Part shown: positions 44,166 through 53,742 of the stretch, one piece after another
How positions within the stretch are numbered: the stretch's first letter is position 1
Layout of the letters: every line of letters begins with the position of its first letter
From: Clytia hemisphaerica
Lineage: Eukaryota; Cnidaria; Hydrozoa; Leptothecata; Clytiidae
NCBI GenBank assembly: GCA_902728285.1
Contig: CACVBU010000865.1
Location: 62,001 to 126,000, forward strand
DNA length: 64,000 nt
Direction: 5' to 3'
Notes under the pieces: model-generated
Database searches by the model: none
What the model was told of the DNA's origin: nothing
What the model saw: only the letters and a program-made list of their open reading frames with translations
Position numbers and translations under genes: made by a program

Positions 44166-45930
44166 CAAAATATTTTTTTGATTTTTCAAATTTTCTTCGA
44201 GATATACACAAAAAAACTCCGCAGCGTGGTAGATTCTACCCCCTGGGGCTAATAGGGTTAAAAGATATTTGTGTATGATGCTATTATATTTTTGTCATCT
44301 CTTGGGTGATCAGTTTAAAGTGAAAAAAAAATCTTTTTGAGCATATTCATGAACTTTGTTTGTGAAATACAATGTTTTGCATGCTTCTTTTCCCAAAAAG
44401 TTTTGTATTTGAATTTGCTTTGAGAGAACTTGATAATCTTCCGACCTAAAAGTTGTCGGCCATGACACTCTTCCCTGTCGAACTTGCATTCGGACCCGTT
44501 CTTCTTAAATAAAATTCTACGCCGTCCGTGCATATATGTGCAACCATATTCTTCAAATTGTATATTTTTGAATTGAATTCTTTTTCACAAAACATACAAA
44601 TTAGGTTTTGTAATGAACGTTATTTTATCCTCGCTTTTCAAAAGAAATAACCCTGTTAAAAGGAATACAAGTAGCCTAACGGCATCAAGGCCCAGCTATC
44701 TAGATGGATTGTTCATAACAGATGTCTCGCAATTATTTTGTATTTCACTAAACAATCCTCTTTATCTAATTAGGTGACTTTTTTGTTACATACAACGTGG
44801 TGGGAAGTAATGTTCGCTTTCTGTATCATTTTATTATTGTTAAGATCCCGTCAGATACAGGAAACCCCAGTCTCCTATCTCGCCTAGCCCCTACTCCCTT
44901 TGATGGTGATTCCCTATCGAGGTATTACCGTATTGCGGTTTCTCGCAGTCTTCGAGTCCAACTTTTTGTCACGGCCGGAATATAAAAAGATTTTTATTCC
45001 ATTTTAAAACAGTAAATTTTTATTTGGATAGACAAAACATTTATATGTTATTTTACTTGTACCATCTTTATATGGTGATGAAAGAGGTTAATAAAATTCT
45101 TCAATTCACCAAAATTAGTTCCCAAGGTATTCAAAAAATTTTTTTTTTTTTAATTTCCAGGTCGGTGAAGTTTTCAAGTGGATGCCCATTGTTTTAAACG
45201 AAATATATTCACTGAATGTTATTCTCTTTATTTTACCTACTGTGTTATTTTTTGGTAGTTTTGTCTCCAAACCGAGTTTCAATTGCTACTGAAATAACTT
45301 TCGTAAAAGCTTGTAATTTTACACTTTATGTTTTTTTATAGGCATACTTTAAAAGTCAGACCCGGACCTTGGACCCTGACCCCGGACCTCTAATCGGACC
45401 CATATCTATAAAAGTCGGACCATTGAGTTTCAAGCCCGAAGGGCTAGAGGTCAATCTCTAACAATTCTCAGGCAAGAAAATTGAAGCCTTAAAATATGCG
45501 CCGTATTCTTGATGACGGATTGAATCTAGCAATTCCTTTGTTTTCGAGTGATATATTTTTCGAAATTAAGCGGTAAATTTTAGTTTCAATCTGTCATTTG
45601 TGTAAAAACCAGGCGGGTCGCTCAAGGCCGCGCAACTTTGGTAGGATTTGTTGGCTACAAATCTGACTTCAGGTCTGACTCGAAATAGACAAGAGCTCTC
45701 AGTCGAATTCACAATGATAAGCTACAAAGAAATCAACCTGAATGGATACTGAAAATTTCAGGGTCTAGGGTCAAATTTGAGCCTGCATAGAACGAAAGAG
45801 TTAAAACGATTCAAATTCAGCCTAAACCATTGAGTTTAAAAAGCCCGAAGGGCTAGAGTCAATCTTCAATTTTTCTCAGGCAAGGAAAAGTGATACCTTA
45901 ACATTTGCCCCTATCCGAAAGATTCCCATC
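44166..45930. other. Repeat-rich spacer
   Basis: It holds a TAATAGGGTTAA end (about 44250-44261) of the TTAA family type, and a duplicated segment (CATTGAGTTT…AAGCCCGAAGGGCTAGAG…TCTCAGGCAAG) near 45422-45480 and again near 45830-45890. No gene is supported. Confidence 0.4.
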
Positions 45931-45932
45931 TA

Positions 45933-46509
45933 GCCCCTTCAGGGAAAATGTTATATCGGATGGCCAAAAGTCACCTCACCTTCTTTTCTTTTCTTTCCTA
46001 TCTCTTATCCTATTTTTCTCTTTTCTGACTGTCTGAGTTTCTGAGACTTAGTTCCTCGTTTCTGACTGAGTTTTCATACCTGTCAATCATTTGTCCATCA
46101 ATTTCGACCTGACTAATTTTCGCACCGAGTGGGATTCGAACCACCACCAAAGAAAGACCTTCAGATTCGGAAGCCAGCGCTCTATCCGTTGAGCCATCGC
46201 CGCACAGCAAAACCACGCAATTCATAACATATTATACCGAACTGGCAAAAGACGGGGGTAATATTATTATAATATGGGTAACAGTACCCCTTTTTTAAAC
46301 CTGACTGAAATTCGAGCCGTTACTAGCAACCCTGCGGGGCCCAAGGCGCCGAGTATGCACCCGGCACAGTGACAAGCCGTTACTAGCAACCCTGACCCTA
46401 CCTAACCCCCGGAAAAGTGACTATCAGCGATCCGTGGATAAAAAAATAAAATTAAAAAACGAAAGTGACTATTGGCCATCCGATATAAGAGCATCCCCCC
46501 TTCAGGGCT
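45933..46509. mobile_element. Inverted-repeat element enclosing a SINE-like copy
   Basis: The outer arms are GCCCCTTCAGGG…TTATATCGGATGGCCAAAAG (left, about 45933-45975) and the complement GGCCATCCGATATAA…CCCCCCTTCAGGGC (right, about 46473-46509). The interior contains a tRNA-like copy on the minus strand and a short CCCTGACCCTACCTAACCCC stretch. Confidence 0.55.
45985..46210 (-). repeat. tRNA-derived SINE-like copy 1
   Basis: On the minus strand GCGATGGCTCAACGGATAGA (A-box-like TGGCTCAACGG) is followed about 40 bp later by GTGGTTCGAATCCCAC (B box). Acceptor-stem ends do not pair well, so it is not a tRNA gene. The tail matches the copy at 48.7 kb (ATCCTGATTTTCTGACTTTCT-like). Confidence 0.6.
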
Positions 46510-47100
46510 TCAAAATCAATGTTTTATACGAGTTGAAGATAGTTGTATCATAACGTAAATGGTTACACAAATTATTCACATCTAAATCTGTATACAGTCA
46601 AATTAAAAACTCTAACCAGTAGAATACATTTAAAATGAAAGTACACCTTTTCCTAGCTTTATGATAAAAAAAATCCTATCCTAAAAAATATGTAGTATGA
46701 AATAAGAACGATCTATCTAGAAAATGCCAAACTTTAATTGCTATTTACAAGACTGCCATTTTAATCCTTACTGAAAAAAAGAAGCTTTTTTACAACAAAA
46801 AGAAGAAACGAGTTCTAAGACAAGTTATGCATTTAATTGATTTATATGGAGAAGTCTATTTCGTACTTTTACTGTCAGTAAGGGGCAGAAGGACGTGTTA
46901 AAATTAAAATGGTAAAAGCTCTTTGGTTCAAAAGCACAAACTAGGCTTACATCAATAAAAACTGATAAAATCTATATAGATATATATATATACATCTACA
47001 TATATGTTACTGTACAAAATGATGATGTAGAATCAGATAAAATATAAACTGAAAGATAAATGAACAAAAAACACGATGAGTCCCATTTGCTCTAAGTCAC
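46510..47100. other. Probable 3' region of the Helentron
   Basis: AT-rich, with an ATATATATATA stretch near 46979-46990. The Helitron 3' end (hairpin near the terminus) should be here or at 45.9 kb, but I could not fix it. Confidence 0.3.
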
Positions 47101-47104
47101 AAAT

Positions 47105-49820
47105 TTATAAGATTGCAGTAGCAATTCTTGACATTTGTTTGTACTTAACAGAAAGGTCTTTTGTAACCAGAAGTTTTTCCTCAATGTCGTCTAGATCATT
47201 ATGATCTGCATTGACCTTTTCAATTAATTGAATGAAAATGTTATGTGGAAATGTGACCATTACATTTTCACTACCATTTTTAAAGGAAACTTTGACATCA
47301 AAAAATTTCTCACCGAGGAGTGCTTTCATGGGACATTTGTTACACATGCCATACTTGCCAAGCTTGATAACTTTATGGTTGCAGATGGAACAATAATAAT
47401 TGGTTTCCAGTTTGTTTATTCCTATTGCAGGGAAGGCAACAATAGTTTCTTGGTTAAGAGAGTTGTAATTATCATCCAATCTCACCTCATATGATTCATT
47501 AGATTGGGTTATCTCGGTGTAGGCCGTTGTGGTCAGATATCTTCCATTGTACGTTTTTACTCTGAGTTCTTTGAAGCGGTAGGAGCCACTCGCTGTGATC
47601 TTCTGTGCATGGTTACCCCACAGAACTAGCCGGATACTTTCTGTTATGGTATTGTCATGAATTCTTACATTCATCTTTTTCTTTCTGCCGAACTTTGTGT
47701 CTTCGTCAAAGGCTTCTCCAACAAGAGTAACATGACACGCAACGTTAATGATACTCTCAAGTGCGATATTCTCAACATTGATCAAGTCAGTAAATGCATT
47801 GACCCATTCTAATTTTTTTGCAACTAAGTTATAAGGAATGTTCATGTCCGAAAACTCAGCATTACCTGCAGAACCAAGTTTGAATTTAGTTTGATTTCTG
47901 TATTGATCATTTTCAACGGTGAATTTAGAAATTTTGATTGGACAATCCTTGAGTTTGGCTGATGAAAAGGCTTCATGAAGATCAGGATTGTAGCACACTA
48001 TATTTGATTCTTGTATACCATTATCAATCACCGCATTGAAATATTTGACTTTTGAGGGGGATGTTGTGACATCATACAATCTTATGACATAGCCATGGGC
48101 CTCTCTTGTTTCAGAATCTAGTATGATAAAAGGACACCTATTAAACATATCCACATTTGGAAAATGATGAGCCCAATTTCCAGCTCAAAAAGTATTATTT
48201 CTAGAATTGGGGAGACTAAAACAACTTCTCTTTTGGCACCTCTAACAATCAAAGCTGTTTCAAGATTTGATTATAAAGGCAAAATAAGTAATATCGCAAG
48301 TAAATAATATCCAGAACAAGTATAATATTTAAGTATTTCACGAGAAGTCGTGCGACGGGTAATTTTGCTGCAATGATATTTAACCAAGGCCAATAAGAGA
48401 TTCATCATCCAAGAAACAAGTGCATAGAATCTCATTGTAATATCTATAAGCCTGTGATTTAAGCCCATTCAAGCAGAAAAATTGGTCATTACCTGCAAAG
48501 CTCATTCTTTGTTTTTTAGGAGTTGAAGGAGGAGGGGCTTCATTATCATCCTCAGTAGATCCTGAAATTTAAAAATACAAAAGCATGAGTTGCTATTTTT
48601 TTGGCGAAGAATACTTTGGTATGTTGGAATAATTTAAATTAATTTTGGCAACTTTCTTCGCCTAGGTTGGCAAACGATATCATCCACCAGGATGCATCCT
48701 CTCTTATTTTCCACCTATTTTCTACTTTCCTATCTTCTATCCTGATTTTCTGACTTTCTCTAGTGTTTCTAATTGTTTTCTAAGTATTTTTCTGAAATTT
48801 GCCCGTACCGGTGAAATAGGTCTCCGACCCCGGCTCGAACCACCAAATACAAGCAACCTTGGTTTACAAACCCAATGCCTAACCGCTAGCGCCAACGTGA
48901 CACGGCCAAATGCTGTCATTCACAAATACTTTTAGTGTGTAATTTACAGACCTTTATTAAGAAAGCTCCCAACCCTACCGGTGCCCCTACAAGGATCCCT
49001 ACGGGGATCCCTACAAGGATCCCTAAGTTAGGTCACAGGGTACGGATGCCCCTAAAAAGGCCTTCGGCCTTATATTGTGACTCTCGAGCTCCAACCCTAA
49101 CCCTAACTGATAATAACCGAACCCCCGTCTAGGTCCGTAGATTGAAAAATTTCACTTGCATCCTGGTGGATGATATCGTCTGCCAACCCTTCGCCTAACC
49201 AAAATAGGGCAAAATATCATTTTGCCGTCGACAACAGACAGAAAATCTCACCAAAAATGAAAATTGCCTGAAGCGATGTGAAATAAAATATGCATGTAAT
49301 GCAAAAAAATTTCATAGCAGCGGGGAGAATGGTACATGTAACAGACCCTTAGTTTACCCCTGGAGAATGTCATTTCTCAAAAATTCCTGTACTTCTTTAA
49401 TTAAGACCTATTTATCTTCTTTTTTCTTCTCAGAAAAAAACCTTTGGCGTATCCCTTCCTGTAGCTATAAAACTTTGACCTAAATTCAATCTAATACATG
49501 AAGAAGAAAGTCTTACTTCCAGGAGAGTTGATTTTTGCAGGTTCAACTTGTCTTGAGTCTGTAGAATGGTTAGTGACTTGGTTGGAGTCTGTAGAATGGT
49601 TAGTGACTTGGTTGGAGTCTGTAGAATAAATAAAAAATGCTGATTCAGTTCGTGGGTTTCAAGCAAAGCAAAAGGGCAAATAATGGCCAACAGAGTTTCT
49701 TAGAGTAAAGGAATAGTTTTTTTGTAAATCAACAAAACCATATTTTCCCTGTGATTACAAAACAGTTAATTGCTTATTACCTGAATCCGTTTTGAATTGA
49801 AGTTTTGTCTTTTTGGGCAT
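47105..49820 (-). CDS. RPA-like single-stranded DNA-binding protein of the Helentron, four exons
   Basis: It would coat single-stranded DNA during rolling-circle transposition. Exons read on the minus strand: 49820-49781 (MPKKTKLQFKTDS), 49618-49517, 48561-48493 (RSTEDDNEAPPPSTPKKQRM) and 48183-47105. All introns are phase 1. The junction to exon 4 uses a less usual GAG acceptor (TACTTTTTGAG/CTGG) and gives AGNWAHHFPNVDMFNRCPF. Exon 2 contains a 30-bp repeat (DSNQVTNHST twice, then a partial third). Exon 4 holds OB-fold segments (VACHVTLVGEAF, VRIHDNTITESIRLVLWGNH) and a C4 zinc ribbon (CSIC…CNKC), as in the C-terminal DNA-binding half of RPA70. Length and order fit Helitron RPA genes. The short exons are inferred from splice signals and frame. 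Confidence 0.7.
48665..49188. mobile_element. 524-bp MITE with 9-bp target duplication in an RPA intron
   Basis: CTTCGCCTA flanks both sides (48656-48664, 49189-49197). Arms start GGTTGGCAAACGATATC and GGTTGGCAGACGATATC and match for about 32 bp with one difference. The 9-bp duplication suggests a Mutator-like origin. It sits between RPA exons 3 and 2, so it is probably removed by splicing. Confidence 0.8.
48715..48905 (-). repeat. tRNA-derived SINE-like copy 2, inside the intronic MITE
   Basis: On the minus strand GTTGGCGCTAGCGGTTAG (A box) and GTGGTTCGAGCCGGGG (B box) are spaced as in a tRNA, with a GGTTTGTAAACC anticodon-arm-like stem. The 3' tail matches copy 1 at 46.0 kb. The acceptor stem is absent. 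Confidence 0.6.
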
Positions 49821-50125
49821 TTTGCTTTCAAAAATACGAGTGGTAGAACAATGTCCGAACTTGTCGAAGGTTAACCGCGAAGAAAGGAACAGCATGGTTT
49901 TGAAATTAGCCAAATGACCATTAGACACGTGACAACCATATTAGATTTGATTGGACTAGAATGAATCAAGCAACTCGATTGGTCAGTTTTCATTGAAGGT
50001 TTCATTTTCCTTAAATTTCAGCACGTGATCATTTCTTCCAAACGCCAATGGAAAGAAAAACGACCGCCCGCAGGCGATCGCCAATAATGCCCCGCCACAA
50101 GCGCGTCGAATGCTATGCTACCTTT

Positions 50126-50226
50126 ATCCGGGAAAACTTCGTCGGGGAAAAGTGACGAAATTTTGGCCAAGTAAGTGACGAATATTTTTCCCCGACGAAA
50201 ATTTTCCTCGACGAAGTTTTCCCCGA
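50126..50226. repeat. Palindrome between the two Helentron genes
   Basis: ATCCGGGAAAACTTCGTCGG is mirrored by CGACGAAGTTTTCCCCGAT, with an extra inner TTTTCCCCGACGAA unit. It could form a large hairpin. A role as promoter or terminator element is only a guess. Confidence 0.5.
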
Positions 50227-50314
50227 TAATATCACTGTAAGCTAAGGGTGGCTAGGCTAAAATATCGGACGGCGGGTCCAGGGAAAACGCATACAGTAAA
50301 GGCAGACAGTTAAA

Positions 50315-53300
50315 TCATTTTTCACCTAGTTTTCTAAATATTATTTGGATGGCCTCATGATCAGAATAATATATACTGTGAATAGAGGTAGTGATTTTAA
50401 ATATTGACAGTAAGTCTTTGTGGATATAAACGTGATCGATTAATGAACCGGAAACATGGGTTGGTTTTTTAACAATCATCTCGTAATCTTGTAAAAAAGT
50501 TTTTAAAAAGTTCGATTCTTCAGTAAAATAGTTTTTGTTAAAGTCTCCTAAGATAATGTGAACTTTGTCAACAGTTCCTTGGAGGTGTTGGATCATGTAT
50601 AGAAAGTGATCATTAGCAAGATTTTGTTGACGATATAGGAGGATGGTATTGATGGGAAATTGTAGGACTTCATCCATTATAGTGTATTGCGTTGCTCCTG
50701 GTATATTGTAAGTATCTAGTAGTTCTGTTCTTTCATTGTAAGCAATAGCTGTGTTAGAGTATTTGTGTTCTGCCGTATTATTCATGTATAATGAAAATGG
50801 TTTGAGTGAAGTTTTGATTTGACTAGTATCTAATCCATTTGTCAACTGTGTTTCTGTCATACAAATAATGCTACTGCCAGTTAATATCTTATCAGATACT
50901 ACATCGGCTGCATGTTTATGCAAAGACCGAACATTTATAAGAGACATGATATAATCACTTTCACCCTTTTCAAGATTTGGATTGGTGTCAAGGCATAGGT
51001 TTGTTCTCATTTGATTGTATTCATCTGTAGCTTTTTCGTCGCACTTAATAATATTTGGTCTAAGAGTCCCTACTAAGTATAAGCCCTGTAATGTTGTAAC
51101 ACGGCTCAAAGCAACATAAACTTGACCTGGTTTGAATGCTCTTTGTCCGAATAGATTCATATTAAAAACGATTTGTGAGAAGGTTTTCCCTTGAACTTTA
51201 TGGACGGTACAAGCCCATGATAACATCAATGGGAACTGTATTCGTTTCACAGAGGGATATTGCCTTGTTGTTTTTACTCCGAATTCTTTTTCTACTTTTT
51301 CTATTGGTACAAGATTATTAGCTCTCCCGTAGGTATCATTAGTCTTTGCTTTGATACCAATATCGTCACTTTCCATTTTTAAGTAAATGCGCTTCACTTT
51401 TCTCTCAGTGTCAAATTTGATATATTGGATTGTTCCAATTTGGCCGTTGCAAAGTTTGTCCTCGACGTCTATATTAGATGTTACCATAACTTTTGCTCCA
51501 AATTTGAAAATGAATTTATGTGCTAGGCCTCCTGTTTGCATTTGACCTCGGTTATAGACTGAAGTCATATCAGCATTGCTTATTCCTCTAGGAAATTTAT
51601 CAACTGAAACAACTTCTATTTCTTCACCAGGAAGTTCATTTAATTTCAATTTATTGTGATTATCGACAGGTTTATTTTCTGCCCACAGATGAATAGCGTC
51701 TTTTGGATAACAAGGATCGTTCTGTGTAACAATTCTTTGAGAAAGAATTTCTAAATCATTTTCTTCAACTACACCGACTCTGATATTGTTTAAAATATCG
51801 ATAAACACTTGATCGCCTCTTTGTCTCATGACCTCCATAAGTTCAACTATTCTAAATTTTCGCCATAAATGGTCAATATTTAGCATTCTATCTTCGAAAA
51901 GTGAAAATATTTGCCCACCTTTAATTGGAGGCAGTTGATAAAAATCTCCACAAGTTATAATAGGGATACCAGAAAATGGAATGTCTGTATCAAAGATTTC
52001 ACAAAGTCGTTGATTTATGTGGAGTAAACGAAATTTGGATACCATGGATATTTCGTCTATGATTATTACTCGTAATTCTGAAAGGCGTTCCCTGAATTTA
52101 GATGTAAGTTGGGAAGATAGTTTAGGGATGATTTTCGAAAATTCGTATCTTGGGTCAGAAGGTATGCTAAGTGTTGAATTAAGTGTCGAGCCCGTCACAT
52201 TAACTGCAGCAACACCCGTTGGTGCCATAATAAGAAGTCTCTCCTTCGCTGCATTTCTTGCTCCATACGTCAAAGATTTTTGCAAATAAAACTTTATTGT
52301 GTTTAGAGTGTACGATTTTCCACAACCTGCACTACCTGTTAAAAAGATATAGAAGGGATTCGGTTTTTCAATTGTGTTTGTTCTTAATTGCTGGAATGAC
52401 TGCCTGCTCCAGCGTACAACAAAATCAAAAAGTTCTCTTTGTTTATCATTGAGTGATCTTATTCTAATATTTAATTCTTCGTCAGATATCAATGGCTCAA
52501 TAGTCTGTACAGAGACACCTCCGTGATAATCATTGTCATTTTCCATTTCATCATCTGTTTCTTCTTCCATAATATTGTTTTGTCGGACTTCATCATTTTC
52601 TTGCTCTCCGTAGATATCAAAACCTCTTGGATTCTCATGAAAATTCAACATTGCATCTTCAACGACATCCGCAAAAGGTTCAAAGATTGCTTTGTTTCTA
52701 TTTACTATCTGTAACACTTCAGGTGATAGTAATTTTTCTGTATATGTCAATTGTGGACCTTTTAGCTCTTGTTCGTCTCTAAAAGGATAAAACATAAATA
52801 ACAAATGGTGAGCATATTTTTCTGGTTTTTTTTCTCTGCTCGGTACATGGTATCTCAAAACACATTTAGTTTTTCGCAATTTCAGACGTTCTTTTGAATT
52901 TGATTTCAAGGGAAACGATGATGGTAAACGAAGGTCGACTGCTTCTGTCTGTTCTATTTCTTCAAGAATTTCAGGTTGGTAGTCATTTTCTATTTCCTTG
53001 TTTTTAGAATCCAAAGTATAATTTGCCATAAACTCTGCGTAGCAAATATGCTCTAATGAAGGATATTTACGTTTGTAACAACTTGAAGTTGGTCTATCTA
53101 AATATCGATCTAACATGTTCCTTTTAAAAACATTCGTGTCATTCTCATCCATCTTCGAAATCTCATCTTGACTTTTACATACACGGTAACGGTTTTCTGG
53201 CAAATTACTGTTTGCAAAAATGACTGCTGGAGATGTTTTTCTCAGCCATATTTCTGGAAGCACAATAGAAACTGCTTCTTGGATGGACATTTCCCGGTGT

Positions 53301-53718
53301 GTTCTGTAGGCTCTCGATATAGATTTCATCTTTTCTTTAAGAGATTGATTAGATTCTAAAGCTTCTTTTGCAGCTTGTTTCATTGCTTCTGTTGATTCGT
53401 CTTCAGATTTTGAAATATACGCACACATATAAGAAACACATCTATGATAATCTAGAACAGGCTGTAAGTCCATGTTGGCTTCCCAAGCACGCAGTCCTTC
53501 CTCAAAGTAATTATTCACAAAGCAGGCGGCTGTTGATCGCTTGTAATGTATTTGAAAGCCTTTATCTGTAGAAATAGCTAAGTTCTCATAATAAACTTTT
53601 TTTTCAATTCCCAATTCTTCTAATATTTCATTTATTGATTTTGGTTTTCTATAGTTATCCTTTGCTGGATCATGTACGTTATTAAATCTTGGGTCAAAGT
53701 TTTTATCAATATACTCTT
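50315..53718 (-). pseudogene. Helentron main protein, second half: Y2 motif, PIF1 helicase, EEP endonuclease
   Basis: Open from the codon after TAA (53716-53718) to 50315, in the same frame as the first half. Residues here are counted from the 53614 start. Tyr62 and Tyr66 in SYMCAYISK form the relaxase two-tyrosine motif. The helicase has Walker A GSAGCGKS at about 427-434, Walker B VIIIDE at about 516-521, and later QLPPIKGG, TVHKVQGKT and VYVALSRVTTLQGLYLVG, as in PIF1/RecD. From about residue 890 an endonuclease/exonuclease/phosphatase domain follows with CMTETQL (Glu), ILGDFN (Asp), GSLIDHVY and YSDHEAI (Asp-His). It should unwind and nick DNA during transposition. Catalytic residues look intact. 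The only break is the upstream stop, so it may not be translated from this copy. Confidence 0.85.
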
Positions 53719-53742
53719 AGTTTTTATCAATATACTCTTTAA
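53701..53742 (-). repeat. 21-bp perfect tandem duplication that creates an in-frame stop
   Basis: Two head-to-tail copies of a 21-bp unit (each reading AGAGTATATTGATAAAAACT on the minus strand plus one A). The frame is the same before and after. The junction reads YIDKN-stop-EYIDKNFDP. Confidence 0.9.

Noticed and set aside
46110..46210. Functional tRNA gene
   Set aside because: A and B boxes are present but the acceptor stem does not pair, and a SINE-like tail is shared with another copy.
49085..49110. Interstitial telomere
   Set aside because: Only about 2.5 CCCTAA-like units inside a MITE.
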